64,000 nt of DNA from Deltaproteobacteria bacterium (GCA_002731275.1 PCBK01000028.1:21710-85709), one strand, 5' to 3'. Numbered from the stretch's first letter, positions 52,866 to 62,661 are shown. Numbers and translations: made by a program. The notes: generated by a model not told the origin, from the letters alone.

Positions 52866-54128
52866 TTATTTGCATGTCCCTTGTTGGCAGCTCTGTCCTG
52901 TGGGGCAACCGTCATCGACTTTCCCGTTGCAGTCGTTGTCTTTTCCGTCACAGATATCCGTCGAAGGCAAAGGCGTCTCACACAGGAGTTTGCCCGCCTT
53001 ACACGCTTTTTTGCCATCCTTACAGACACCCAGCCCTTGTGATGTACACGCGTCGCCGACTTCTGTGACGTTGTCGTCGATACTCCCGTTACAGTCATCA
53101 TCCACACCGTTACACGTTTCCACTTGAGGAGTGACCTCACCTACACAGCTTTGGCTCCAGGTGGATTGGTTTTCGAGACACTTTTGTGCGCCGATTTTAC
53201 AGGGAGTTGTGCAGTTGTATCGCAGCAATGTGCTGTCCCAGACACAGCCTGCCTTTTCGCTGTAGCAGGCGCGGGTCAGTGTGTGCGCTGCGCTGCCTGG
53301 ATTGTTGTCGATCTTTCCGTCACAGTCGTCATCGAGAGCGTTGCATTCTTCTCTGACAGGGAAGGTCTTTTGTTTACATGAGGGCGCACCAAATTTGCAT
53401 TCAAAGACACCTTTTGCGCACTTGCCTTTCAGTGTTGAGATGTCACAGGATTGACCAACTTGTGCGATGTTATCATCGATCGTCCCGTTACAATCATCGT
53501 CCTTACCGTTGCAGATCTCGTCGGTCGGTGTGACGTCCCCCTGACACTTACCGTAGCTCCCGTTGGCACCGCACGTCTGTGTTCCGTCTTTGCACTCGCC
53601 TTTCCCCTGAGACGAGAAGGTCCCTGTGTAACACGAGCGGGTCTGTCCTGGTGTGCAATCACAACCTTCATCGACTTTTCCGTCACAGTTGTCGTCTTTT
53701 TCGTTGCACTGTTCTCCCTTAGGGAGGATCTGCTCCAGACAACTTCCCCACGTGGCTTGTGCGGTGCAGGTCTGTGTGCCCGCTTTGCACAATCCGACGT
53801 CTTTGGTGCCTTGTGGTCCTGTATAGCAAGGACGGGTCTGGCCGGAGAGGCAAGGAGGGAGACAGAACTTCGCGTCTTCACCTTCAGGTGAGGTGCAGGT
53901 CTCTTTGAGGACTTTTTGACAGTCGAGGTCGTCTTTACACAGCGCGCGGCACATACCGTTGACACAGTAGAGGCCGTCGCTGACACAGTCTGCGTCGATT
54001 TCGCAAGCCCAACCCCGCACGTCAGGCGCTGGTGTCACAAGGCAACTCGTCAACAATACACATACACACATCCATCCAAAATACAGGCGTAACCATCTGG
54101 TCTGCATCATCTCTTTCCAGTTGTTCAT
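52866..54128 (-). CDS. MopE-like lipoprotein with repeated Asp-rich motifs
   Basis: A 420-residue lipoprotein (lipobox LLTSC). At least five copies of the motif C-N-x-x-D-D-(D/N)-C-(D/N)-G-x-(I/V)-D-(D/E/N), for example 'CNGKDDDCNGTIDDN' and 'CNALDDDCDGKIDNN', alternate with 'GQTRSCYTG' spacers. The motif is common in Myxococcota surface proteins and is thought to bind metal. The ATG overlaps the previous gene's stop as ATGA. It is the third gene of a unit headed by a Ser/Thr kinase. Confidence 0.85.
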   Translation of the reverse strand: MNNWKEMMQTRWLRLYFGWMCVCVLLTSCLVTPAPDVRGWACEIDADCVSDGLYCVNGMCRALCKDDLDCQKVLKETCTSPEGEDAKFCLPPCLSGQTRPCYTGPQGTKDVGLCKAGTQTCTAQATWGSCLEQILPKGEQCNEKDDNCDGKVDEGCDCTPGQTRSCYTGTFSSQGKGECKDGTQTCGANGSYGKCQGDVTPTDEICNGKDDDCNGTIDDNIAQVGQSCDISTLKGKCAKGVFECKFGAPSCKQKTFPVREECNALDDDCDGKIDNNPGSAAHTLTRACYSEKAGCVWDSTLLRYNCTTPCKIGAQKCLENQSTWSQSCVGEVTPQVETCNGVDDDCNGSIDDNVTEVGDACTSQGLGVCKDGKKACKAGKLLCETPLPSTDICDGKDNDCNGKVDDGCPTGQSCQQGTCK

Positions 54129-55060
54129 TGTCCAAAGACGCCCATCGACGTCGTCATTTGTTGTTGGGAGAATCTTCGGGATATGGACGTCTTTTGGACG
54201 GGAACACGCCCCACTGTGAGGACGAGGATAAGCCCCGTCGCTGTCAGCACGCCACCGCCGATGAAGCTGGCGTTGGCGATCAGCGCCATATTTTCCGCTT
54301 TGCGATGGTGGATCGCGATCTCAATCCCCAATGGTGGATTGGCCGGTGTCATCCCCTGTGCGAGTGTGTCGTAGGTTTGATCTCGTTGCTGAAGCGCGTC
54401 GTTGGTCAGGTAACCAAAGACACCTCCGGCGATCAAACCACCAACACCGACACCCATCACGATGAATGGCCACGCCTGCCAGCGCATTTGGGGGGGCGCT
54501 TGTGGGGGAGGCTGGCGACGGTCTTTGACGACGACGACCTTGACCTTTCTCGTCCGTGGCTTTGGCTGTGTCCGCTCCTTGGGGACGACGACGATGGTCT
54601 GTCGTGGACGTGGTGTAGGCGCAGTTTCGCGTTTGGGGGACGGCATGGCGGCGACTTTTCGGTTGACTTTGACCAACAGCGCCTGTGCATTTTTGCGGCG
54701 TGATGCGTCCTTTGACGTCTTGAGAAAGTGTTCGAGTTGTCGCTTGGCTTTGCGGTATTGTTTGAGCTTGACGTAGCAGATCCCGAGGTAGTATCGCAGT
54801 CGTCTGTGTGCTTTGGCGTAGCGTTTGGTTGTGGGCAAGAGGCGGGACGCGAGGGCGAGCTGGGCCTCTGCGACTGTGTACTTACCCTTGTGGTAGTAAC
54901 GCATCCCTGTGATGTAAAAGCGTCGGGCGTCTTTGATGCTGTACTCTTCTTTGGCCTCGGCCTGTGATGGGCTGACAAGCCCACCAACAAGACCACACAG
55001 CAAACCCATCCACAGGAATACTTGTCGGTGATGTCTCAAATGCCTCTTGATTCCGTCCAT
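54125..55060 (-). CDS. Exported TPR protein with two C-terminal membrane helices
   Basis: A 311-residue protein with a signal peptide (cleavage near AEA). A TPR-like region follows (residues ~45-145; 'FYITGMRYYHKGKYTVAEA', 'LGICYVKLKQYRKAK'), then a Pro/Arg/Lys-rich linker and two hydrophobic helices ('WPFIVMGVGVGGLIAGGVF' and 'FIGGGVLTATGLILVL'). This layout is common beside PEGA kinases in Myxococcota. It begins 25 bases after the kinase stop and overlaps the MopE-like gene, so all are one unit. It probably links kinase output to envelope assembly, but this is inferred. Confidence 0.8.
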   Translation of the reverse strand: MDGIKRHLRHHRQVFLWMGLLCGLVGGLVSPSQAEAKEEYSIKDARRFYITGMRYYHKGKYTVAEAQLALASRLLPTTKRYAKAHRRLRYYLGICYVKLKQYRKAKRQLEHFLKTSKDASRRKNAQALLVKVNRKVAAMPSPKRETAPTPRPRQTIVVVPKERTQPKPRTRKVKVVVVKDRRQPPPQAPPQMRWQAWPFIVMGVGVGGLIAGGVFGYLTNDALQQRDQTYDTLAQGMTPANPPLGIEIAIHHRKAENMALIANASFIGGGVLTATGLILVLTVGRVPVQKTSISRRFSQQQMTTSMGVFGQ

Positions 55061-55085
55061 GTATGCTCCTTGGCGGACAAACTCT

Positions 55086-56762
55086 TTAAAATAGTTTTTC
55101 GATCAGTCTGATCTTTCGCGTCTTGTTGCGTGTCGCGCGCCACTTCCACTTGATGCGCTCGTATCCCTTCTTGCGGACGATGATGCGGTATTTTCGACCC
55201 TTTCTGAGTTTGACTGTCAGCGGTGTGCGGCCTTTGTAACGCCCGTTGACGTAGACTTTGGCGCGTGAAGGTGTCGTTTTGATCGTAAATGTCCTCGTCG
55301 GATAACGTCGTCTTCGTCGTTTGCGAGAGCGTTTTTTGACAGGCGCGGGACGTCTCTCCACAGAAGGTTTTACGACAGCTCGTATCTCAGGGACAGTGTC
55401 TGCCTTGAGCGGATTCTTTGGAGGTGAAGGGGCCTTGGGAGGTGTCGGAGGAGGTGTGCGCGTCTCTGCATCGGAGAGGAAGCCCGACGTCTTCAGTCGT
55501 TTGGTTGGTTTGTGTGTTGTCGCTGGTGTGTGATTGTTCCATCGCCAACCGACAAACAGGACACAGAGCAGACAACCGACAGTGAGCGCTCCCCAGAAAG
55601 CTCTTCGTTGTACGTTTTGGTTGTTTGTCGGTGCCTGGAGTGAAGGAGAGGACAATTGTCCTGATGTACGTTGCCCACTGAATTGACTGCCTGTGCTGGC
55701 TTCGAGTGAGTCTTGTGAGGCGAATTCACCAGCGTCTCCGACGAGCGCTGCGAGGAGCCCTTGTGAACTTGTCGAGGTGTGTTCTTCTTCGATCGGCTGG
55801 ATACCTTCAGCGTCGAAGACTGCGGCGAGATCTTCGTAGAACTCGGAGGCCGACTTGTATCGTTGTGATTTGCGTTTGGCGAGCGCGCGGTCGATGATGC
55901 CTTGCAACGCGTCGGGGTAGTCGAGCGTGGGGTTGAGCTCTTTGAGTGTGGGGGTGGGGGATTCGATGTGGTGTCGAAGGATCTCTTTGGGGTCTTTGTG
56001 TCGGAACAGACGTTTACCTGTCAGCAGCTCACAGAGGATCACACCGCAGGCGTAGAGGTCGGAGCGGTGATCGACGAGGTCAAGGCGGCCAGCAGCTTGT
56101 TCGGGGGACATGTAGAAGGGTGTCCCGATCGCCATCCCGCTCTTGTTGAGTGGGTCATCGGTTTTTTGGCGACCACGAAGGATGGTCGCGATACCAAAGT
56201 CGACGATTTTGAGGATGGTGCGGCCTCGTGCGCCTTGGATCATCATGAGGTTTTCTGGTTTCATGTCTCTGTGGACGATCCCGTTGTCGTGGGCGAGCTG
56301 TAGGGCGTCGAGGAGTTGGGAGAACAGCGTATAGATGCGGCCCATTGGGAGGACGCGCTTTTGACGCCAGACGCGGTGGAGTGTGCGGCCTTCAAGCCAC
56401 TCCATCACGAGGTAGAGTCCAAGCCCTTCGGCTTCACCAAAGTCGACGACCTGGACGACATTTTCGTGTTGAAGACGCGCGAGGAGCATGGCCTCGTGAC
56501 GAAAGCGTTCGACGAATTGGGGATCTTTGGAGAGACGAGGGTGGAGCAGCTTGACCGCAAATGGATTGCCAAGCTCCGTGTGTTCTGCACGATACACTTC
56601 ACCAAAACCACCGCCGCCGATGCGTATGAGTAGTGTGTAGTGCCCGATCTCTTTGCCTTCGAGAGACAGTGTTTGTCCCTCCATCGGGAACCCACACTGC
56701 TTGCAAAATGGGGTGTCTTTTGTATGTTGAGTGTTACACTTTTTGCACGTGAGTTGGTCCAT
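55086..56762 (-). CDS. Membrane Ser/Thr protein kinase with zinc ribbon and PEGA domain
   Basis: A 558-residue Hanks-type kinase. The N-terminus is a zinc ribbon (CKKC ... CKQC). The kinase domain (about residues 40-310) has the Gly loop IGGGGFGEVYRA, catalytic Lys in FAVKLLHP, HRDMKPEN and DFG, all intact. After a disordered stretch there is one membrane helix ('GALTVGCLLCVLFVGW'), a Pro-rich spacer, a basic stretch and a C-terminal PEGA domain ('TPSRAKVYVNGRYKGRTPLT') outside the membrane. It heads the four-gene unit and probably phosphorylates regulators in response to an envelope signal. Confidence 0.92.
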   Translation of the reverse strand: MDQLTCKKCNTQHTKDTPFCKQCGFPMEGQTLSLEGKEIGHYTLLIRIGGGGFGEVYRAEHTELGNPFAVKLLHPRLSKDPQFVERFRHEAMLLARLQHENVVQVVDFGEAEGLGLYLVMEWLEGRTLHRVWRQKRVLPMGRIYTLFSQLLDALQLAHDNGIVHRDMKPENLMMIQGARGRTILKIVDFGIATILRGRQKTDDPLNKSGMAIGTPFYMSPEQAAGRLDLVDHRSDLYACGVILCELLTGKRLFRHKDPKEILRHHIESPTPTLKELNPTLDYPDALQGIIDRALAKRKSQRYKSASEFYEDLAAVFDAEGIQPIEEEHTSTSSQGLLAALVGDAGEFASQDSLEASTGSQFSGQRTSGQLSSPSLQAPTNNQNVQRRAFWGALTVGCLLCVLFVGWRWNNHTPATTHKPTKRLKTSGFLSDAETRTPPPTPPKAPSPPKNPLKADTVPEIRAVVKPSVERRPAPVKKRSRKRRRRRYPTRTFTIKTTPSRAKVYVNGRYKGRTPLTVKLRKGRKYRIIVRKKGYERIKWKWRATRNKTRKIRLIEKLF

Positions 56763-56979
56763 CTTGGCACGATTCCACTTTGTGCGTCCCTTATATAAAG
56801 AAGGGGAGGGTGTGATTTGGCTGAATAGGTCAAGTCATCCATTCTAGTGAAAACGATGTCTGTGTGCAACTCCCGATGATTGAGCGGCCCAACGTGCTCG
56901 TTGCACTTCCGCGATCTTTGACTGTTGTCTATCAACGCATTTTTTATACAAAAGTTCTGTAGGAGGGCTCCAAAGACCT

Positions 56980-59382
56980 ATGCAAGATAATGAACTACAA
57001 ATCGACCTGCGGCGTGGTGTGGTGATCTTCGTCTTTTCACTCGGGTTGTTGCTGTACGAGCTCTGCCTGACCCGCGTGCTCTCCGTCGTCTTCTACTATC
57101 ACACTGCGTTTTTGGCCATCTCCCTTGCCATGCTTGGGCTCGGTGCAGGTGGGGTGTGGGTGTATCTGCGTCCGACCTCCAAAGAGCGCGTCGTCGAAGG
57201 TTGGATGCTCGCCGTCGCCTCTGGGATCGCGCTACAGGTCGTCTTCCTCGCCAACTTGCGCTTTGATGTGTCTCTCTTGGAGCGTGTGTGGTCGCTGGAC
57301 TTCTTGCCGATCTTCGGTCTCGTCGCGTTGACGTCATTCTTTCCCTTTTTTGGTGGCGGGATCATCTTCTCGTCGTGGTTTCGACGTTATCAAAAGCAGG
57401 CGACGAAGGTCTACGCCTGGGATCTCCTTGGGGCTGCCTTTGGTGCGCTCGCGCTCGTCCCTATCATGTCGATGTTTGGTGGACTTGGTGGCCTCCTGGC
57501 CTGTGCGATCTTGATCGGCAGCGCAGCGCTCCTCTCGACCTTTTCAGAGGCGTCGAAGATGCGTCTATGGTCATCCCTTGCGACCGCCTCGATCGCGACG
57601 TTGTGTATCGCGCAGGTCGGCTGGGGGGTGATGGAGATCCAGATCGACAGGAACGTCAAGAAAGGCAAAGGCGCGAAAGTCCTCTACAAAAAGTGGAACG
57701 CCTTCTCTCGTGTCGTCGTCCTGCCTCAACAGGGTTGGTATCGTGGTCTGTCCCAAAAGAGGAAGGACTTTTGGAAGGGCAAGACACCTCCACAAGTCGA
57801 AGCGCTGATCGACATCAACGCCTTCGCGCCACTCGTCCAATACAAGGGGGATCTGCGGACGTCTTTGTACCTCAAGGAGCTGGTCTCCAACATCGCACAC
57901 CATCTCCTCCCTCCCAAAAGGAAGGTCTTGATCCTCGGCCCTGGTGGCGGAAAAGACATCCTCAGCGCCTTGCACTTTCGTCCCAAAGAGGTTGTGGGGA
58001 TCGAGCTTAATCCGATCCTCGTCAATGACGTCGTCAAGGATCGTTTTCGCGAATTTACGGGGGATCTGTATCGTCATCCCAAGGTGCGGGTGTTGCTCGC
58101 AGAAGGTCGCGCTGGATTGACCCGCCTTGATGAGCGCTTCGATATTATCATCGCAAACTCCGTTGTCACCTGGGCGGCGAACAGTTCTGGGGCGATGGAT
58201 CTGGCCGAACATCATCTCTACACGGAAGAAGCCTGTGATCTGTATCTCAAGCGTTTGACGAAGACGGGTATCCTGTCGATCTCGCTGTGGGATATCTCCG
58301 ATCATGCCTTGCCTATCAGATGGATATCGACGTGCGCGAAGGCGGCCAAAAAGTACGGCGTCAAGGATCTCAAGCAACACGCTGCGGTGATCGCCAATCC
58401 GTGGGATAACCGTTCGTCATTCTCGACCATCCTGCTCTCGAAGAGCCCCTGGAGTAAGGCCCAACGTGACCGTCTGATGGAGTTGACCAAAAAGTGGAGC
58501 TATCACATCCACTATCTCCCTGGATATGTCTTCAGTGAGGCGGCGTTTAAGAAGTATTTTCAGGCACCTGAGGCTTTTGTTAAGTCGTTTCGGTTTGATG
58601 TCCGTCCGGCGACAGATGATCGTCCTTTCTTTTTGTATACGGTGCGTTGGCGTGACGCCTTGCAGTTTTGGAAGCCTGGTGTCTGGGAAGAGGACGCGGC
58701 GTTGATCAATTTGCTCGTGAGTTTGTGTCTTGTGAGCTTCTTGTTGTTGTTGATGATCGCGTTGCCTTTGTTGTGGCATCGATATATCCGTGGCAAAGAG
58801 ATCGGGATGAGTGTGTGGGAGATGGTGTATTTTGGGGGGATTGGGTTGGGCTTCATGTTTGTGGAGATCCCGTTGATCCAGCGTCTGACGTTGTTCTTGG
58901 GGCACCCGACATACGCGCTGACGGTTGTGTTGGCGGGGCTCTTATTGTGGTGTGGGCTTGGGAGTTTGTATGCGTCTTCGTGGACGGAGGATGCGCCTGA
59001 GTCTTTGCAGAAGCGTCTGACGATCTTGCTCGGTGTGGTCGCGTTAATGGCGTTGGTGTTGCCTTACGCCTTGGAGTGGTTTTTGCCGTTCGCGTCGATG
59101 TGGCATATTGGTGGGCGGATCGTGTTGACGTTGGTCGTGTTGTTCCCCTTTGGTTTTGTGATGGGGATGCCGTTGCCTTTGGGGATGTCACGCTTTGAAG
59201 AGGATCAGCAGCAGGCGATCCCGTGGGCGTGGGGATTGAATGGTGGGAGTGGTGTGGTCGCTTCTATTTTGGCGATCTGGGTCGCTGCACAGTGGGGATT
59301 TCGGTTTACGTTCTTGCTCGCTGCGGTCTGTTATCTCGTCGTCTGTCTCTGCGCTTACAAGGGCTGGAGACCTTCTGACTGA
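56980..59382 (+). CDS. Polytopic membrane protein with spermidine-synthase-like domain
   Basis: An 800-residue protein. An N-terminal set of about six membrane helices precedes a cytoplasmic Rossmann domain like spermidine synthase (about residues 270-480; ILGPGGGKD, VVGIELNP, 'FDIIIANSVVTW'). A second set of six or seven helices follows. Such fused proteins are widespread in delta-type proteobacteria but their product is unproven. The propylamine-transfer Asp of true SpeE is not evident, so another AdoMet-dependent reaction is possible. GGAGGG stands 12 bases before the ATG. It converges with the MYXO-CTERM gene. Confidence 0.85.
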   Translation: MQDNELQIDLRRGVVIFVFSLGLLLYELCLTRVLSVVFYYHTAFLAISLAMLGLGAGGVWVYLRPTSKERVVEGWMLAVASGIALQVVFLANLRFDVSLLERVWSLDFLPIFGLVALTSFFPFFGGGIIFSSWFRRYQKQATKVYAWDLLGAAFGALALVPIMSMFGGLGGLLACAILIGSAALLSTFSEASKMRLWSSLATASIATLCIAQVGWGVMEIQIDRNVKKGKGAKVLYKKWNAFSRVVVLPQQGWYRGLSQKRKDFWKGKTPPQVEALIDINAFAPLVQYKGDLRTSLYLKELVSNIAHHLLPPKRKVLILGPGGGKDILSALHFRPKEVVGIELNPILVNDVVKDRFREFTGDLYRHPKVRVLLAEGRAGLTRLDERFDIIIANSVVTWAANSSGAMDLAEHHLYTEEACDLYLKRLTKTGILSISLWDISDHALPIRWISTCAKAAKKYGVKDLKQHAAVIANPWDNRSSFSTILLSKSPWSKAQRDRLMELTKKWSYHIHYLPGYVFSEAAFKKYFQAPEAFVKSFRFDVRPATDDRPFFLYTVRWRDALQFWKPGVWEEDAALINLLVSLCLVSFLLLLMIALPLLWHRYIRGKEIGMSVWEMVYFGGIGLGFMFVEIPLIQRLTLFLGHPTYALTVVLAGLLLWCGLGSLYASSWTEDAPESLQKRLTILLGVVALMALVLPYALEWFLPFASMWHIGGRIVLTLVVLFPFGFVMGMPLPLGMSRFEEDQQQAIPWAWGLNGGSGVVASILAIWVAAQWGFRFTFLLAAVCYLVVCLCAYKGWRPSD

Positions 59383-59393
59383 TCGGGCTGCGT

Positions 59394-60296
59394 TTAGGCT
59401 TTACGCAGACGTGGGAGCGCGAGGAAGAAGAGGGCCATCAAGCCAAAGAAGACGGGGATCTCGGAGGGAGCTTGGTTACAACCGCAGCCCGTTTTGGGGG
59501 TGTCGCCATCGTTTGTAGTCCCACCATCGTTTGTTGTGCCACCGTCGTTTGTTGTGCCTTTTTCTTCGGTGCTTTTTTCGTCGACGACTTGTTTTTGTGG
59601 GGTGACACAGACTTTTTTGGTGTTAGTGTCTTTCTTTCCGTTGGGGTAGAACGCGTTGATCACAAAGCAGGTCTCTTTTCCTACGTAGTCAGCGGCTGTG
59701 ACGCTCACTGTGAACTCTGATGTGTTGGAGCGGAGTTGGGCACCTTTTCCTTCGAGTGTTAACTCGTATGCTGTTGCGTTGGGTTGTGGATCACCTTTGA
59801 TCGTGAAGATGTAGAGCTCTGGGTGGACTGAATCACAGGGGCCAGCAGGGGTTGTGACTGCGGCTTTGGTGACATAGGTGACCTCTGTTGCGCCTGTGTA
59901 TGTGTCGGCAGTGGTGTCTTCTTTGTCGCCTGTCGTGAAGCTGTAACCCTTTTTGTTTTGTTCATTTTGGTAGCAGCTATCACACTCAAAGGTGTATTTG
60001 GTGTTGGCGGCGAGTACGCTCTCTGGTGTATAGATTGTGACCGAACCTACGGCTTCGGATGTGATCTTGATCTCTTCACCCTTGTCGTTTTTGAGAGTCG
60101 CGTTGAAGCCACCTGATCCGTTGTTCATCCCGATGAAGATGGCTGCGTTGGTTGGGATGTCAGTGGCATCTTCTGCGGGGTAGCTCCACTTGACCTCGGG
60201 TGGGAGAGGTGTGCAAGCGTCTGCCTGACGATAGGTCCATGTGAGTACGAGTAAGGATAGGCAGGTGAGCACGAGATATTTGGACAGAGAATACAT
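59394..60296 (-). CDS. Secreted Ig-like protein with MYXO-CTERM-type tail
   Basis: A 300-residue exported protein (signal cleaved after QADA) starting at the ATG at 60296, with AAGGAG seven bases upstream. Residues ~30-120 form an SbsA/Big_5-type Ig-like domain ('PAEDATDIPTNAAIFIG'). A second beta domain follows, then a spacer made of three 'TNDGG' units, and finally GCGCNQAP, a hydrophobic helix and a basic LRKA end. Gly-Cys-Gly-Cys, helix, Arg is the pattern of MYXO-CTERM, cleaved and anchored by myxosortase in Myxococcota. No myxosortase gene is in the window. Confidence 0.8.
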   Translation of the reverse strand: MYSLSKYLVLTCLSLLVLTWTYRQADACTPLPPEVKWSYPAEDATDIPTNAAIFIGMNNGSGGFNATLKNDKGEEIKITSEAVGSVTIYTPESVLAANTKYTFECDSCYQNEQNKKGYSFTTGDKEDTTADTYTGATEVTYVTKAAVTTPAGPCDSVHPELYIFTIKGDPQPNATAYELTLEGKGAQLRSNTSEFTVSVTAADYVGKETCFVINAFYPNGKKDTNTKKVCVTPQKQVVDEKSTEEKGTTNDGGTTNDGGTTNDGDTPKTGCGCNQAPSEIPVFFGLMALFFLALPRLRKA

Positions 60297-60628
60297 AAAA
60301 ACGCTCCTTCGCGGTCTGGTTGTGGGGCAAAGCTCCCACTGAGAATGCTTTTGTTTAGGCTGTCTTCGTCTCATTTTCCGTATCCTTTTTTCCGACGGCC
60401 TTATCTTCCCCACAAATAGGATAAGTGTGTGGGTTTTGTCATGTATCAAAGCAAGTTCGGTGCCATGATGCAAGGGGGGGTTATTCGGTGGTAAAAGGGG
60501 TTTTGTCGTGTGTTGGTCTTTGTCTTCTTGGTTCGTTTGTCAGATATCTGAAGGGAAGTCTGCACGAAATGTCCGGTTTTTTGAGGGGAAGGCGTTGGAA
60601 GAAAGGAAGGGGAGCAGGACCCCTCTGG

Positions 60629-60861
60629 CGGGCTTCGCCCGGTAGAGCAACCTGGGGTCGTGGACCCCAGACCCACGATGCTGACGCATCGTTTGTGTTG
60701 CGCTCTTCGAGCGCTGGGAAAAGGGAATGGCTGCAGAACCCGATGAGTCGGGCTTCGCCCGGTAGAGCAACCTGGGGTCGTGGACCCCAGACCCACGATG
60801 CTGACGCATCGTTTGTGTTGCGCTCTTCGAGCGCTGGGGAAAAGGAATGGCTGCAGAACCC
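60629..60861. repeat. 120-base direct duplication rich in hairpins
   Basis: Bases 60629-60718 are repeated exactly at 60749-60838, and similarity continues to about 60740/60861. Each copy holds four adjacent small hairpins: CGGGC-TTC-GCCCG, CTGGGGTC-GTG-GACCCCAG, ACGATG(C)-TGA-(G)CATCGT and GCGCTC-TTC-GAGCGC. Confidence 0.92.
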
Positions 60862-60960
60862 CCTCAGTCCGAGCTCTCGATCGTCCAGTTCCCCCTACTC
60901 AACTTCGTTGGCAAGGGGAGCGATGCATATCAAACCATATATCGCGATATAAACGAAAAA

Positions 60961-61497
60961 TCCGTGTATATCGTTTGAATAGTCCCTCCTCTCGAAAGGT
61001 TTGAGAGGAGGAAAGGAGCGAAGCGACAGGGTGGAGAGTTTGTAGAGGCGGATGATTGCAAGTGAAGACGCAAAAAACCCACTACAAGTACGTGAGCAGA
61101 AAAGAATCCAAGGATATGGCCTTGCTATATCCGCCTGGAAGAAGGGGATTGTAGAGTGGAGTCAGGGGAGTTTGCGGAGACACAAGTGCAACGTCCGCCG
61201 GAACAATATTCTAGCGAAATCTCCGTGTATATCGTTTAAATAGTCCCTCCTCTCGAAAGGGTTGAGAGGAGGGAAGAGCCGGAGGCTCAGGGTGGAGAGT
61301 TTGTAGAGGCGGATTATTGCAAGTGAAGACGCAAAAAACCCACTGAAAGTCCACGAGTAGGAGGGAATCCAAGGATATGGCTTGCTATATCCGCCTGGAA
61401 GAAGGGGATTGTAGAGTGGAGTCAGGGGAGTTTGCGGAGACACGAGTGCAACATCCGCCGGATCAGTTTTCCAGTATCCCCCGTGTATGTCGTTCGA
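60961..61497. repeat. Two tandem ~260-base units
   Basis: Unit A (60961-61221) and unit B (61222-61481) begin with TCCGTGTATATCGTTT, and a third copy of that phrase closes the pair near 61482. Each has a hairpin CCTCCTCTC...GAGAGGAGG, then a segment bounded by GGCGGAT.ATTGCAA and TGCAAC.TCCGCC, which are inverted repeats of each other, as in small non-autonomous (MITE-like) elements. Confidence 0.85.
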
Positions 61498-61502
61498 GTC
61501 CT

Positions 61503-61527
61503 GTAGGGGCGGGCCTTGTGTCCGCCC
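61503..61527 (-). repeat. Dispersed 25-base repeat, copy 2
   Basis: Inverted counterpart of 9935-9959, lying directly after the tandem 260-base units. Confidence 0.6.
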
Positions 61528-61621
61528 GATGACATCGTATATATCGTGTCTTTGATGTGTTGTGAACAAACCTTTCCAGAAACATGATAACAGATCAGAC
61601 GAGCAGATAGAGGGAATTGTT

Positions 61622-61717
61622 TGGTCTCACCGGGTTGAAACCCGGTGCTATAGAGATGGTACGCTCGCCTTCAAGGCTTCGCATTGATCTGAATTGGGCA
61701 GGTCTAAAGACCCGCCC
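61622..61717 (+). repeat. 96-base inverted repeat, left arm
   Basis: Contains the hairpin ACCGGG-TTGAAA-CCCGGT and the phrase GGTCTAAAGACC. It matches the reverse complement of 63618-63713 with only a handful of mismatches and no gaps. Confidence 0.9.
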
Positions 61718-61954
61718 CCAACATAACCCTGCACCAACAATCCCCTTGTTTAGGCCGTTGGATGGAAAAAAGCGTAGGTAAGAGGGTCGGTGATGGAGTC
61801 TCAGGCAAGGCATGAGAAGGCGCAATAGCAGGGCTATTGCAACGACGAATCACGATGCTTGGGGCTTCAGTAACAACCTCTACGGACGTTTCTTTTTCTG
61901 TATCCTTTTTTTCATCCGATGGCCTTATAGACTGCGACTTCTTTTTGGATCTTT

Positions 61955-62220
61955 GTGTGTCTTGGCAGGTGGGAAAGACGTCAAGGGTTTCTCTTTGCGT
62001 GTCTTTACAGGTGTGGAACACGTATTGTTTTTCTCTTGTAGTGTTTTTGTAGGTGAGAGATGCTTATTTTCGGCTATTTGTGTGTTTTTGCAGGTGGGAA
62101 AGATGTCAAGGGTTTCTCTTTGCATGTCTTTGCAAGTGGAAGCTGCTGATTTTTTGGCCCAGGTGTGTTTTTGCCAGGGAGGAAGGCTTTATTTTCTATC
62201 CTGGTATGTTTTCTCCTGAC
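61955..62220 (+). repeat. Degenerate ~42-base tandem repeats
   Basis: About six imperfect units begin with TGTGTTTTTGCAGGTGGGAA-like sequence. Two of them share AGGTGGGAAAGA(C/T)GTCAAG followed by GGTTTCTCTTTGC. They have decayed and show no coding pattern. Confidence 0.6.
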
Positions 62221-62661
62221 AACAACACATATCCAGCGTCTCTTTTGGCGTTCCCTACCTTGGCGAAGGCAAAATGACAGAAGGAGCTGTGTCTCCCAAA
62301 GTGGGGAACGCAGATTTTTCTGTCAAAAAGAGTTTCCCACTTACAAAGACGTGCTTGGGCGCAAATCGAAGTGTCTCTCTCGCGCAAAAACACACTCTTG
62401 ACAGCTCGTTATGGGTTCCCCTCTGGAAAAGACATGTCTTTTTTGGCAAAAAGGCGTTTCCCACTTTGGGAAACGCTTATTTTCATGAGGAGAGGCTATT
62501 TCCCATCTAGCAATAGCCAATAGCCTCGAAGGGTTGTTTACATGTTGAGAGGGATATGCTATAAGACGGGAATCTTTCTATTTCGAAGATGATCCACGTC
62601 GCGGAGAGAGTCCGTGTTTTGGATCACCATATTTGTTGTACTACCTGTGAGGGAGGCTCCC

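Larger units (their letters stand above)
60297..62661. other. 2.3-kb repeat-rich gap
   Basis: No convincing gene. The stretch is built from a 120-base direct duplication, two tandem 260-base units, one arm of a 96-base inverted repeat, and degenerate ~42-base repeats. Open frames here have poor starts and follow the repeats. Confidence 0.65.

Noticed and set aside
60425..60952. 175-codon frame across the hairpin duplication
   Set aside because: It translates the DNA repeat directly, giving identical peptide blocks, and lacks a ribosome-binding site.
61812..62219. 135-codon frame with many Cys and Phe
   Set aside because: It runs through the degenerate tandem repeats and has no start signal.
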